64,000 bases of DNA from Rapana venosa (Eukaryota; Mollusca; Gastropoda; Neogastropoda; Muricidae), in contig CM054140.1 of NCBI GenBank assembly GCA_028751875.1, forward strand, positions 47,385,051-47,449,050. Reading direction: 5' to 3'. Of this stretch, positions 35,001 through 38,585 are shown piece after piece. A program made the position numbers and the translations under genes. The notes under the pieces were generated by a model. That model had not been told where the DNA came from and made no database searches. It saw only the letters and a list, made by a program, of their open reading frames with translations. The first letter of the stretch is position 1. Each line of letters starts with the position of its first letter.

Positions 35001-37597
35001 GAAACAGCAGAGGAGGTACTCGGTCACCAGCCATGGACCACCAATGACATCTTGGACCTCTGCGATACAAGAAGAGCACTGAAACCAACCAGGTCTTCCA
35101 ACCCTAAAGAATACCAGGAGGCCAACAATCTTGGAAGAAGCCAATGTTAAAGGCCAGAGAGAAGTGGATCGGTGATCAATGTGATGAGATCGAAAAAAGC
35201 ATGAAAGTGGGCAACAGTAAAAAGGCATACGACACCCTGAAGAAACTCACAAAACCACTTCAAACCAAACCATCAGTCATTGAAGACAGCTCCGGAAACC
35301 TCCTCACAGAAAGCTCAGCTGCATTGAACAGGTGGTCTGAGTATTGTCAAAAACTATACAACTACCCAATCCTACCGGACAAGAGCATAATAGAAGAGAA
35401 AGCAGCAACATCAAGAGTACCCTCACCATTACCTATACTGAGGGAAGAAGTAGAAGAAGCCATCCGCAGTTTACCAGTAGGAAAGTCCCCAGGAGCAGAC
35501 AACATACCAGCAGAGCTGCTCAAGCATGGTGGCGAAACAGTTATCACACATGTTACAGCTATCTGTCAGAAGATTTGGGAGACAAAACAGTGGCCAACAG
35601 AATGGACACAATCACTCATCATACCTCTGCCCAAGAAGGGGAATTTATGCCAATGCCAAAACTATAGAACAATCAGCCTCATCAGCCACGCCAGCAAGAT
35701 CATGCTCAAAGTTATTTTGAATCGACTAAAGAAGGAGGCAGAAGAACACCTTGCAGAGGAACTAGCTGGGTTCAGGGCAGGCAGGAGCACAATCGAACAG
35801 ATTTTTAACTGCCACATCCTGATGGAAAAATCTTCAAGATCAGAGAGACCTGTTCCACAACTTCATAGACTTCAAGAAGGCTTTCGACAGAGTATGGCAC
35901 AAAGGCCTGTGGCAGGTCCTCAGAATGTTTGGCATTGAAGAAGGACTAGTGCAAACCATTCAAGCACTATACAATACCGCAAGCAGTGCAGTCCTTCTGA
36001 ACAATCAGGTCGGAGACTACTTCAAAACCATAGTTGGGGTCCCACAAGGATGCCTGTTATCTCCAGTCCTGTTTAATCTGTTCTTGGAAAACATTATGAG
36101 AGAGACCCTCCATGACTTCCACTCTACCATCTCCATTGGCGGCAGACCCCTCAACAACTTGCGGTTTGCCGATGACATTGACCTCATGGGCGGAAGTAAC
36201 ACAGAGCTGCAAGATCTTACGACCAGACTTGAGAACAGAGCTGGAGCATATGGGATGGAGGTGAGCTCGGAGAAAAGTAAAGTACTTGTGAACAGCACGA
36301 GCAATGCCACTGCTAAAATTTACATGAACAGCCAGTAACTGGAGGAGGTAGACGCTTTTAAATACCTTGGCGCTACACTCACAAAGGACGGGTGATCGAC
36401 GACAGAAATCAAAGTCAGAATAGCAATGGCAACATCTTCCATGACAAAACTCACCACCATATGGAAAAGTAAAGAGATCAGTTTCCCAATCAAACTAAAG
36501 CTCTACAAAGCCCTAATTCAGGCTACCCTGCTGTACGGAAGTGAAACCTGGACATTGACTCTCTGAAACAGCAAAGCGAATCCAGTCATTTGAAACAAAA
36601 TGCCATAGAAAACTGCTGGGCATATCCTGGAGAGAACGAAAGACCAATGAATTTGTCAAGAGATGGCTGGCAGGTCCACAGGAACCCCTTCTCACCATCG
36701 TCAAGAAGAAAAAGCTGACATGGTTCGGCCACATCACCTGCCACAACACTCTGCCAAAAACAGTGCTGCAGGGAACACTTGAAGGTGGCAGAAAGAGGGG
36801 AAGACAGAACAAGTCATGGATGGACAACATCAGAGAATGGACCAGGATGAATGACTCGGCACTACTGCGCAGAGGACCGAGATGGATGGAGGAGGCTTAC
36901 CACGTCTTTCGTGTCTCCTCCACGACCGCCAAGGTCACGGGACTGATGATGATGATGATGTCAGTACTCATATAATTTATATTTTATTCACCAAATCATC
37001 TCATCTCTATCCCCTAATCCTGTGGGGGCACCAATTAAGATTTTGCAACCAGCTTCCTCCACTCCTAAGTGGTTTTCTGTTTTCACTGTATTATACTAGT
37101 CAATCATAAACCAGAGACTGAGAGAGTATTGTAATTAATGTCATTGTGAAATAGAAAATGAATAGGACCATGAGATGAGAGTCTGAGAGAATTCTTTGTC
37201 ACTTGAAATGAACAAATTGTGAGGCGGTTTTCCGGATGTGTGAATGTGTATTGTGTTAATGTGTTGCCTATTGAGTATTAGTATTACAGTATTAGTCTTG
37301 TTTTTGTAATTTATAGCAATGTTTTGGGTTGCTGATATTTTGAATATTTTCTTGAAATATTGTCAAAGTAGTAGCGGTTTTTCTGACTAAGACGAGGATC
37401 TGAATGCATAAGGCTGAGTTTAAATTGCGTGTAACTGAAGTGTGAAACGGTTCCGAGTTCGTGACAGTGGCAGTCTTTAGCCTGTTCACTGTTTATGTCT
37501 TGCTTTACAAAGTGAAACTCAAAATTGAAAACGGAATTCTCACCAGAATTTCGTCAAGCACGTCCTGGACTCGCTGTTCGACCGTTTTCTGGCTCAT
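3375..37597 (-). CDS. MED23: MED23, Mediator complex subunit 23 (5' half, 15 exons)
   Basis: Mediator tail-module subunit that in animals links activators and signalling inputs to RNA polymerase II in the nucleus. Fifteen exons at 37544-37597, 30054-30173, 29407-29540, 27732-27843, 22988-23092, 21609-21713, 20964-21030, 19264-19472, 14234-14464, 12916-13002, 11930-12126, 10784-10860, 9199-9367, 7112-7254 and 3375-3549 join in one frame. All introns follow the GT-AG rule. They give 661 codons plus two bases of the next. Recognition rests on long conserved blocks: [71 protein letters not shown] and [16 protein letters not shown] recall the vertebrate protein as about 1,370 residues, so the C-terminal half is off the left edge. 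The introns are packed with transposons and repeats. The frame is intact, so the gene is probably functional. Confidence 0.96.
3601..3662. repeat. Left half of repeat R1 (paralogue at 19915-20055)
   Basis: The stretch ending 'accaagtccaagtg' is also found at 19915-19960. There it continues straight into the sequence that here lies on the far side of the SINE-A copy (4042 onward). It therefore looks like one flank of a repeat split by an insertion. Confidence 0.6.
3663..4050 (+). mobile_element. SINE-A copy 1 (tRNA-derived)
   Basis: tRNA-like head with A box TGGTCTAGAGG and B box GGTTCGAATCC, then a body with 'gataaaccgaggtcccgtgtg', an A-run at 3950-3965 and the conserved segment 'ctctccccggggagaacagc'. 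It is 3' truncated compared with the copy at 24481-24986 and lacks the L2-like tail. It lies in MED23 intron 14, antisense to the gene. Confidence 0.85.
4042..4140. repeat. Right half of repeat R1
   Basis: 'ggtcagttcctgctat' followed by a block with 'ggatagcagctgagagcag' corresponds to 19960-20040, where 'ggatagcagctgaaagtag' occurs in the same order. Together with 3601-3662 it reconstitutes the uninterrupted paralogue. Confidence 0.6.
4165..6240. repeat. Minisatellite, about 31 units of 65 or 70 bp
   Basis: Tandem array in MED23 intron 14. Every unit has the core 'actgtgtttggcataatg' then 'aaatctgctcttttaccatc' then 'acaggcaaaatgtaa'. Two variants differ after that point. One continues 'caatggactaat' (65-bp unit). 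The other continues 'gaagatacagactcaat' and usually has 'tgtttagcatta' in place of 'tgtttggcataa' (70-bp unit). The classes occur in blocks: mostly 65-bp to 4590, mixed to 4920, 70-bp to 5260, 65-bp to 5600, 70-bp to 5930, then mixed. The last units decay. No coding function is seen. Confidence 0.95.
6241..6689. other. MED23 intron 14, nothing recognised
   Basis: The sequence after the decaying minisatellite shows no convincing exon, RNA gene or known element on either strand. Confidence 0.5.
6690..6977 (-). mobile_element. SINE-B copy 1 (tRNA/5S chimera)
   Basis: Reverse complement of the family consensus. Head 'gggatggg(a)tag...cagtggt', then a 5S-like segment with 'ttaagcagcat', a tail with 'ccagtttacccagctgtaaa', and the end 'ggttatgggacacctttacc'. 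The 5S-like part is somewhat diverged. It is oriented with MED23. Confidence 0.85.
7112..7254 (-). CDS. MED23: MED23 exon 14
   Basis: [18 protein letters not shown], then [20 protein letters not shown] and SLGIKGFI, nearly identical to vertebrate MED23. The acceptor TGTCAG ends a TG repeat, so the microsatellite forms the polypyrimidine region. Donor GTATGT. Confidence 0.98.
7259..7286. repeat. (CA)n microsatellite at MED23 exon 14 acceptor
   Basis: Simple CA repeat on the plus strand that reads as TG directly before the exon 14 acceptor. Confidence 0.95.
7290..8160. repeat. Modular tandem repeat, order B A B B B A B A B
   Basis: Two modules alternate. A, about 105 bp, runs from 'agttgtagtacctccactat' through 'gctgcctcctctgctgtttt' to 'gacaaac' plus a TA repeat (at about 7385, 7755 and 7958). 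B, about 80-90 bp, runs from 'gctaaaacatcaatgcat' through 'tgtgtgactct' and 'gtttgttttgtttgg' to 'ttttttcccacctagatagt'. B occurs alone or after A. Confidence 0.8.
8161..8530. other. MED23 intron 13, AT-rich, nothing recognised
   Basis: No exon, RNA gene or element is visible between the modular repeat and the following CA-rich repeats. Confidence 0.5.
8535..8800. repeat. Interrupted repeat with 'gatcatgccactgcactca' core
   Basis: About six diverged copies of 'gatyatgccaytgcactca' separated by CA-rich spacers. An alternating purine/pyrimidine segment near 8665-8710 (CATG, CGCG and CACA) could adopt Z-DNA. Confidence 0.75.
8905..9178. repeat. CA-rich tract ending in C26, next to MED23 exon 13 donor
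   Basis: Imperfect CA/ACACC repeat followed by 26 C at 9153-9178. In the MED23 sense strand it reads as the exon 13 donor, then G-rich, then TG-rich sequence. Confidence 0.9.
9199..9367 (-). CDS. MED23: MED23 exon 13
   Basis: Encodes [20 protein letters not shown], then LPGNIVAS and [16 protein letters not shown], matching the family block [14 protein letters not shown]. Acceptor TGTGCAG. The donor GTAGGG opens into a G-rich tract that includes 26 G in the transcript sense (C at 9153-9178). Confidence 0.97.
9395..9531. repeat. T/G-rich tract with T16 and G27
   Basis: Low-complexity GTTTG-type sequence ending in a T run and 27 G at 9505-9531. Run length in the assembly may be unreliable. Confidence 0.85.
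9630..10195 (+). mobile_element. L2-like LINE, 3' fragment
   Basis: A reading frame at about 9743-9888 encodes the C-terminus typical of L2/CR1-type LINEs: [20 protein letters not shown], then [20 protein letters not shown], then SLKTHLFPT and stop. A 3' region follows with a TG repeat and three copies of 'cacttgagcgtg'. It ends 'gattcagcgctatatgaatt' and a TTA repeat, the usual L2-like tail. The 5' part is missing. It lies antisense in MED23 intron 12. The same tail ends SINE-A copy 2. Confidence 0.85.
10236..10385. repeat. Degenerate (TTGG)n-like tract
   Basis: Imperfect tetranucleotide repeat of GCTT, TTGG and GCTGG motifs. No gene is seen. Confidence 0.85.
10386..10783. other. MED23 intron 12, mostly unique; CA repeat at the exon
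   Basis: Contains a G-rich patch (10507-10534) and a CA microsatellite at 10759-10777 that touches the exon 12 donor. Nothing else is recognised. Confidence 0.55.
10784..10860 (-). CDS. MED23: MED23 exon 12
   Basis: Completes the glutamate codon and encodes [20 protein letters not shown] then LLCNA, ending in one base of a tyrosine codon. Acceptor TTTCAG. The donor GTAAGT runs directly into a TG repeat (CA at 10759-10777). Confidence 0.96.
11085..11250. repeat. Three tandem copies of a ~60-bp unit
   Basis: 'atgttacagtagccac' followed by 'gacatcaayccaggta' recurs at about 11094, 11157 and 11209 in MED23 intron 11. Confidence 0.8.
11251..11929. other. MED23 intron 11, nothing recognised
   Basis: Short frames on both strands lack conserved motifs. 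There is no sign of an extra MED23 exon, because exons 11 and 12 join directly in frame. Confidence 0.55.
11930..12126 (-). CDS. MED23: MED23 exon 11
   Basis: Begins [15 protein letters not shown] in phase 0, then [23 protein letters not shown] and IPIPH-like [10 protein letters not shown], ending with two bases of a glutamate codon. Acceptor TTCCAG, donor GTGAGT. A SINE-B copy lies about 48 bp upstream of the acceptor. Confidence 0.97.
12174..12446 (+). mobile_element. SINE-B copy 2 (tRNA/5S chimera)
   Basis: Head 'gggatagctcagtggtcaga', then 5S-like 'ggttaagcagcgtcgagc' and a diverged box C, tail 'acccagctgtaaatg', end 'agattatggga'. It lies about 48 bp upstream of the exon 11 acceptor in MED23 intron 10, antisense. 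Confidence 0.9.
12447..12915. other. MED23 intron 10 remainder
   Basis: AT-rich, without recognisable features. Confidence 0.5.
12916..13002 (-). CDS. MED23: MED23 exon 10
   Basis: Twenty-nine codons in phase 0, [20 protein letters not shown] then ISGSIQKNP. It matches the conserved [21 protein letters not shown] block exactly at most positions. Acceptor TTTAG, donor GTGAGT. Confidence 0.96.
13003..13431. other. MED23 intron 9, AT-rich end
   Basis: There is a short GATA run near 13370. I see no gene or element. Confidence 0.5.
13432..14227. repeat. 800-bp CA/CCA-rich tract ending in C59
   Basis: Almost only C and A on the plus strand, grading from CA-rich through CCA/CACCC-rich to an unbroken 59 C at 14169-14227. 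In MED23 RNA the donor of exon 9 is followed at once by 59 G and then by hundreds of bases of G/GT-rich sequence. Long open frames on both strands here are artefacts of composition. Confidence 0.95.
14234..14464 (-). CDS. MED23: MED23 exon 9, with glycine-rich insert
   Basis: Seventy-seven codons in phase 0. [14 protein letters not shown] start ([10 protein letters not shown]), then a glycine-rich stretch at about residues 333-341 that vertebrate MED23 lacks, then [19 protein letters not shown]. The donor GTGAGT is followed directly by a run of 59 G in the transcript sense (C at 14169-14227). Confidence 0.97.
14874..15576. mobile_element. piggyBac-like MITE
   Basis: Bounded by TTAA at both ends (14874-14877 and 15573-15576). 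The left terminus 'cctcttaactgccc' and the inverted right terminus 'ccactagactgccc' match at 11 of 14 positions. Near the right end, arms 'caccccggaaattttc' and 'gaaaatttccggggtg' form a hairpin. There is no transposase frame. TTAA target sites and CC-starting termini are hallmarks of piggyBac-type elements. It lies in MED23 intron 8. Confidence 0.6.
15656..16035 (+). mobile_element. SINE-D copy 1 with T2 tail
   Basis: tRNA-like head 'aggtggcaggatggtttaca' with B box GAGTTCGATTCCC, a body with 'aaagaacccacaacagttaa'-like sequence, and tail T2 ending 'ggtgaacctcggagctctag', followed by an A-rich stretch with AAAC repeats. Confidence 0.85.
16036..17290. other. MED23 intron 8, no gene seen
   Basis: A-rich sequence with a short G run near 16282-16294 and GTGC/TGCG repeats near 16745-16795 and 17050-17090. 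No coding motif was found. Confidence 0.5.
17291..17650 (+). mobile_element. SINE-C copy 1
   Basis: tRNA-like head 'gggacgggatagctagtggt' and B box GGGTTCGATTCC, body with 'tccttcggatgagctataaa', 'aacatcttgtgcacatgtta' and 'cacacagggactggatgtaa', and an A/T-rich tail with AAAT repeats. Confidence 0.88.
17651..18720. other. MED23 intron 8, no gene seen
   Basis: AT-rich sequence with no recognisable exon or element. An ATC/ATT patch lies near 17940-17965. Confidence 0.5.
18721..18889 (-). mobile_element. SINE-C fragment (3' half)
   Basis: A TTTA repeat, then reversed 'atatcgaggataatggaata', 'gtgcgcaagatgttctgcgt' and 'ggggcctcggtttatagtct'. The tRNA head is missing. Confidence 0.8.
18991..19160 (+). 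mobile_element. SINE-B copy 3 (3' part only)
   Basis: Starts within the family at 'ccagttcacccagctgtaaa' and runs to 'ggttatgggacacctttacc'. The tRNA and 5S-like parts are absent. Confidence 0.85.
19264..19472 (-). CDS. MED23: MED23 exon 8
   Basis: Completes a glycine codon, then encodes [39 protein letters not shown] and MLGLNKQ, all close to vertebrate MED23. Phase 0 at the end. Donor GTGAGC with G-rich intron sequence after it. Acceptor CTTGCAG. A LINE-derived tail begins about 17 bases upstream of the acceptor. Confidence 0.97.
19489..19551 (+). mobile_element. L2-like 3' tail remnant beside MED23 exon 8
   Basis: 'accaagattcggcgctgtgt' and 'gaaattccatacatc' followed by ATT repeats resemble the L2-like tail at 10131-10195. 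It begins about 17 bp upstream of the exon 8 acceptor. Confidence 0.65.
19555..19808 (+). mobile_element. SINE-B copy 4
   Basis: Well-preserved head and 5S-like box C ('ttggatgggtgaccgtttgc'). It lacks the short 'cctagagaag...ctcccc' segment near the 3' end and stops at 'gggactcctttacc'. Confidence 0.92.
19915..20055. repeat. Repeat R1, uninterrupted copy
   Basis: Corresponds to 3601-3662 joined to 4042-4140 without the SINE-A between them, and so looks like a paralogous empty site. Confidence 0.6.
20135..20270 (-). mobile_element. T2 tail fragment
   Basis: Reversed 'ggctagagctctgaggttca', then a diverged T2 body ending near 'gtgtgcatgca'. No tRNA head adjoins it. Confidence 0.65.
20436..20828 (-). 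mobile_element. SINE-D copy 2 with SINE-C-like body and T2 tail
   Basis: Read from 20828 leftward: head 'ggaaggtggcaggatggtta' and B box GGGTTTAATTCCC, a SINE-C-like body ('tgagtctataaaccgagacc', 'agaacatcttgcatacacat'), and tail T2 ending 'ccttggagctctagccaagg'. The three modules occur together in one copy. Confidence 0.8.
20964..21030 (-). CDS. MED23: MED23 exon 7, weak donor
   Basis: Twenty-two codons plus one base: [20 protein letters not shown] followed by IA. It matches the family's FVDTFRPTARI region. Acceptor TTTCAG. The donor is GTCTTG, weak from +3 on, but it is the only nearby GT that keeps phase 1 for exon 8. Confidence 0.9.
21446..21598. repeat. CA and CT microsatellite next to MED23 exon 6 donor
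   Basis: Imperfect CA repeat with a CT segment at 21560-21585. In the gene sense it follows the exon 6 donor within about 15 bases. Confidence 0.92.
21609..21713 (-). CDS. MED23: MED23 exon 6
   Basis: Thirty-five codons in phase 0, including [14 protein letters not shown], the counterpart of the conserved ERNACLLPAYFA, and ending KWPHW. Donor GTATGA is followed within about 15 bases by a GT/GA repeat (CA/CT on the plus strand). Confidence 0.95.
21714..22672. other. MED23 intron 5, AT-rich; small repeats only
   Basis: A TG/TGCG repeat lies at 22040-22085 and a TA repeat at 22652-22670. No exon or RNA gene is seen. Confidence 0.5.
22673..22947 (+). mobile_element. SINE-B copy 5 inside a TA repeat
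   Basis: Diverged head 'gagatagttcagtggttgga', 5S-like 'ttggatgggtgaccgtttgc', end 'ggtgatggggcacctt'. TA repeats flank both sides, as expected if it inserted into a TA microsatellite. It ends 40 bp from the exon 5 donor. Confidence 0.88.
22988..23092 (-). CDS. MED23: MED23 exon 5
   Basis: Thirty-five codons in phase 0, starting [12 protein letters not shown] and ending QLKIITE. Acceptor GATGCAG, donor GTCAGT. A SINE-B copy ends 40 bp beyond the donor. Confidence 0.94.
23266..23358. repeat. (TG)n microsatellite
   Basis: About 35 TG units in MED23 intron 4, preceded by a GGGAG-rich stretch. Confidence 0.95.
23600..24366 (-). pseudogene. LINE RNase H relic, C-terminal part
   Basis: A frame at 23857-24366 encodes the second half of a LINE-type RNase H domain: [14 protein letters not shown] (the DSKSAL motif with the aspartate replaced by valine), [20 protein letters not shown] (the FCWVPSHCGI and NEKAD-type motifs), then a C-terminal domain with [15 protein letters not shown]. 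Loss of the conserved aspartate and the downstream stops mark it as dead. The first half of the same domain lies at 25545-25700, separated by about 1.2 kb of inserted DNA. It belongs to a different LINE class from the RTE-like copies, which show no RNase H. Confidence 0.8.
24481..24986 (-). mobile_element. SINE-A copy 2 (full length, L2-like tail)
   Basis: Read leftward from 24986: head 'tggatcggtggtctagaggt', B box GGTTCGTACCCC, body as in copy 1, the 'ctctccccggggagagcagc' segment, and a tail 'gattcagcgctatataaatt' with ATT repeats. The last about 45 bases are almost identical to the end of the L2-like LINE at 10131-10195. It lies inside the insertion that splits the RNase H relic. Confidence 0.92.
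24987..25544. other. Inserted sequence of unknown origin
   Basis: Lies between SINE-A copy 2 and the upstream half of the RNase H relic. No motif is recognised. It ends near 'gcggcggccgccgtta'. Confidence 0.4.
25545..25700 (-). pseudogene. LINE RNase H relic, N-terminal part
   Basis: Minus-strand frame with [20 protein letters not shown] and IPAL, the first beta-strand and catalytic-aspartate motif (YTDGS) of a LINE RNase H. It continues at 24366 after the insertion. Confidence 0.75.
25699..25773. repeat. (TG)n microsatellite
   Basis: Near-perfect TG repeat with two TC interruptions. Confidence 0.95.
26248..26345. repeat. Direct repeat, copy 1 (pair at 26934-27022)
   Basis: 'caataaacagaatcacttg' then 'agactcattg...tttgaa' and 'caaacattttg' recur about 690 bp to the right with small changes. 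Confidence 0.8.
26437..26745. repeat. GT/GTGC-rich tract with two longer duplicated blocks
   Basis: Alternating TG, CG and TGCG stretches separated by two related blocks ('ataagtctgtcttctagtca' and 'taagtttttatgtcttctag'). Z-DNA-prone. Confidence 0.8.
26934..27022. repeat. Direct repeat, copy 2
   Basis: Counterpart of 26248-26345. Both copies follow a G-rich stretch and 'aataaacagaatcacttg'. Confidence 0.8.
27023..27731. other. MED23 intron 4, possible retroposon remnant
   Basis: 'ttaaagtttttgacttgact' near 26850 and 'ttaaagtgtttttgacttga' near 27630 resemble one another and suggest two ends of a repeated retroposon tail. No coding domain is recognised. Confidence 0.35.
27732..27843 (-). 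CDS. MED23: MED23 exon 4
   Basis: Completes the split lysine codon and encodes [20 protein letters not shown], then the highly conserved [10 protein letters not shown], ending in phase 0. The acceptor follows a TG repeat (CA on the plus strand, 27845-27870). Donor GTGAGT. Confidence 0.95.
28071..28327 (+). mobile_element. SINE-C copy 2 (degenerate)
   Basis: Head 'gagcgggataacctagtggt' with a broken B box, body with 'gtccttcggatgagactata' and 'agaacatctggcacacacaa'. Directly followed by the better copy at 28366. Confidence 0.8.
28366..28715 (+). mobile_element. SINE-C copy 3 (full)
   Basis: Head 'gacgggatagcctagtggtt', B box GGGTTCGATTCC, full body through 'cacacagggactggatgtaa' and 'ttattccattatcctcgata', then T24. 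The best reference for the family in this window. Confidence 0.92.
28996..29076. repeat. (TG)40 microsatellite followed by G/T-rich sequence
   Basis: Uninterrupted TG repeat. G/T-rich low-complexity sequence with GGTTGGTT runs continues to about 29260. Confidence 0.95.
29407..29540 (-). CDS. MED23: MED23 exon 3
   Basis: Starts in phase 0 with [19 protein letters not shown] and ends with NTIPP plus two bases of a lysine codon. Acceptor TTCCAG, donor GTAGGT. It aligns with the family segment in which a glutamate-serine pair is followed by a hydrophobic helix and a GLLPP-like turn. Confidence 0.9.
29541..30053. other. MED23 intron 2, nothing recognised
   Basis: AT-rich. A direct repeat of 'gatacaaattaacttgcaaa' lies at about 29736 and 29765. 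Confidence 0.55.
30054..30173 (-). CDS. MED23: MED23 exon 2
   Basis: Forty codons, phase 0 at both ends. Acceptor TTTCAG, donor GTAAGA. It carries the conserved EEAF near its start, matching the IEEAF segment of vertebrate MED23, and ends KNLCVKLAE, which runs into ESKD of exon 3. Confidence 0.88.
30660..30905. repeat. Unclassified interspersed repeat, copy 1
   Basis: Shares blocks with 40320-40500: a GA-rich stretch, then 'agcacagaat.tccag', then 'tttata' and 'gggcatccc'. The family is not recognised. Confidence 0.45.
30906..31271. other. MED23 intron 1, left flank of the twin-primed LINE
   Basis: No exon is seen. The minus-strand frame extending from the LINE past 31283 into this segment is read-through into flanking DNA. 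Confidence 0.5.
31272..31282. repeat. Target-site duplication, left copy (11 bp)
   Basis: TAATGCTTATC, identical to 32852-32862. It abuts the inverted LINE segment. Confidence 0.85.
31283..32851 (+). mobile_element. RTE-like LINE, family 2, 5'-inverted (twin-primed)
   Basis: Two adjoining pieces of one LINE in opposite orientation. The piece 31283 to about 32187 reads on the minus strand and carries reverse transcriptase from [19 protein letters not shown] through [20 protein letters not shown] and the catalytic [11 protein letters not shown] to [11 protein letters not shown]. The piece from about 32188 to 32851 reads on the plus strand and starts where the first stopped: [46 protein letters not shown] and a final GSDGPK stop. 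The junction 'ttctcaag' has a few bases of possible microhomology. Identical 11-bp duplications flank the unit. The stop codon at 32848-32850 lies one base before the right duplication. It sits in MED23 intron 1. Confidence 0.93.
32852..32862. repeat. Target-site duplication, right copy (11 bp)
   Basis: TAATGCTTATC, identical to 31272-31282. Confidence 0.85.
33034..33988 (+). mobile_element. Internally deleted hAT transposon
   Basis: The left end 'cagggatcgacattaa' and the inverted right end 'cagggattgacattaa' match at 15 of 16 positions. Several 'gggcaagt' subterminal motifs occur at both ends, as in hAT elements. Inside, a frame begins [20 protein letters not shown], like the N-terminus of ZNF862-type hAT transposases. 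It is followed almost at once by pieces of the C-terminal dimerisation domain: [16 protein letters not shown] and, after a frameshift, [19 protein letters not shown]. Most of the catalytic core is missing. Flanking 8-mers (tattgttt and tgttttct) match only partly. Confidence 0.8.
34303..34311. repeat. Target-site duplication, left copy (9 bp)
   Basis: ATGTCAGTA, repeated at 36958-36966 on the other side of the LINE. Confidence 0.7.
34312..36957 (+). mobile_element. RTE-like LINE, family 1, 5'-truncated
   Basis: Starts inside the endonuclease domain ([20 protein letters not shown]). Frames continue with [31 protein letters not shown] and [11 protein letters not shown] (the endonuclease catalytic end), then the linker, then RT with [50 protein letters not shown] and [12 protein letters not shown]. 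The C-terminal part has several stops but keeps [20 protein letters not shown] and [19 protein letters not shown]. Frameshifts occur near 34870, 35145 and 35930. It ends in a GAT repeat overlapping the 9-bp target duplication. It is antisense to MED23 in intron 1 and closely similar to the copy at 1-2640. Confidence 0.93.
36958..36966. repeat. Target-site duplication, right copy (9 bp)
   Basis: ATGTCAGTA, overlapping the end of the GAT-repeat tail and matching 34303-34311. Confidence 0.7.
36967..37543. other. MED23 intron 1, proximal part
   Basis: AT-rich unique sequence between the LINE and exon 1. No feature is recognised. Confidence 0.5.
37544..37597 (-). CDS. MED23: MED23 exon 1 (start codon)
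   Basis: Encodes residues 1-18, beginning [18 protein letters not shown], followed by the donor GTGAGA. The start was chosen because the ATG has A at -3 and opens the frame that joins exon 2 in phase 0. Vertebrate MED23 starts with a similarly short acidic helix. It is the least conserved part, so the call depends on frame and position as well as similarity. Confidence 0.82.
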
Positions 37598-37780
37598 TGT
37601 GAATTTCTTTGCAATGCGTTCCCAACTCAAAAGAATTTACTTTGGACAATTAACATCCGAAGCTTTCATCCTGCTCACACTTCCATGACGGACGTGGTGC
37701 GTCATTCAGCCGGGTAGCTCACGTCTTTTTGATGCATTTTGCCCAAATGGTGGTAAACTTAATACTGGTATGGTGTCAAT
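37598..37780 (-). promoter_or_regulatory. MED23: MED23 5' leader/promoter region with short upstream ORFs
   Basis: Sequence upstream of the MED23 start. If it is transcribed it holds three small upstream ORFs: ATG GAA GTG TGA at 37675-37686, an 11-codon frame at 37637-37669 and a 10-codon frame at 37627-37656. A GC-richer patch with TGACG motifs ('tgacgcaccacgtccgtcat' in the gene sense) lies at about 37685-37705. No TATA box is visible. The transcription start is unknown. Confidence 0.4.
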
Positions 37781-38158
37781 AGCCTATTAACGGTTTTCTG
37801 GTCGCTAACTGGATAAAGGCATTCAACTTTGTAAACCCAGTCCAGACATATTTGAACTGCTTAGCACGACATTTTATATTAAAGCACATGAAAACACAAT
37901 AAATGATGGCAGTAAAAAGATATTACATACATAAAAACTCGGTCGAGACTGCAAACTTATAAGGAGTACTGGACCTTTCACAAAAAAATGTGGTTTTTCT
38001 CTGATTCACATCCTCTCAAAAACGAAAGGAATTGTCAGATTTGGAATATTGTGTTTTGCTATTTGCGGTCTGTGCATTGGCAGCCAACCCCGGTGGAAAA
38101 AAAAAAGAGAGAAGAACAGAAAAGAAAAGATAACTTTCCCAGAAGTTTTGCTGGGGTT
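37781..38158. other. Intergenic, nothing recognised
   Basis: Between MED23 and the first poly-G run. No feature is seen. Confidence 0.5.
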
Positions 38159-38265
38159 GGGGGGGGGGGGGGGGGGGGGGTTTCTCTTTTGGGAATTTCA
38201 CTTTCCCACAATTAATGCAATTGTGTCTTTTAAATGGCTTTCCTTATTTTATTTTTTTTTTAGGG

Positions 38266-38585
38266 AAAGGGGAAAAAAAACACCCATGTGCTTTTTTACA
38301 TCCAGTCCCCATGTTTGCTTTTTGAAAATTTTGTATTGTTCCCCCGGCACACAATTGCCTACCCTTTCAAAAATAAAAGGGGTTTTAACGTGTGGGCAAG
38401 AGTTCTGGTGCTTCGTACACGGGGCGGTTAGAGTTCATCAAAAGGATTTTGGGGGGAGAGTGGGTCTGCACGATATTAACCCAGGGGGGAAAAATTTTCC
38501 CCCTTTAAAGGGATTCAACCCCGGGTCAGCAATTGCGGCGCAATGTTCAACCACTAAGCTTTTCCGTTTTTCTTGTCGCAGCCAA
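38266..38585 (-). mobile_element. SINE-C copy 4, highly degenerate
   Basis: Reversed body: 'tgtgcttttttacatccagt', 'cggcacacaattgcctaccc', 'taacgtgtgggcaagagttc', 'ttcaaccccgggtcagcaat'. Many homopolymers are lengthened relative to other copies. Confidence 0.75.
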
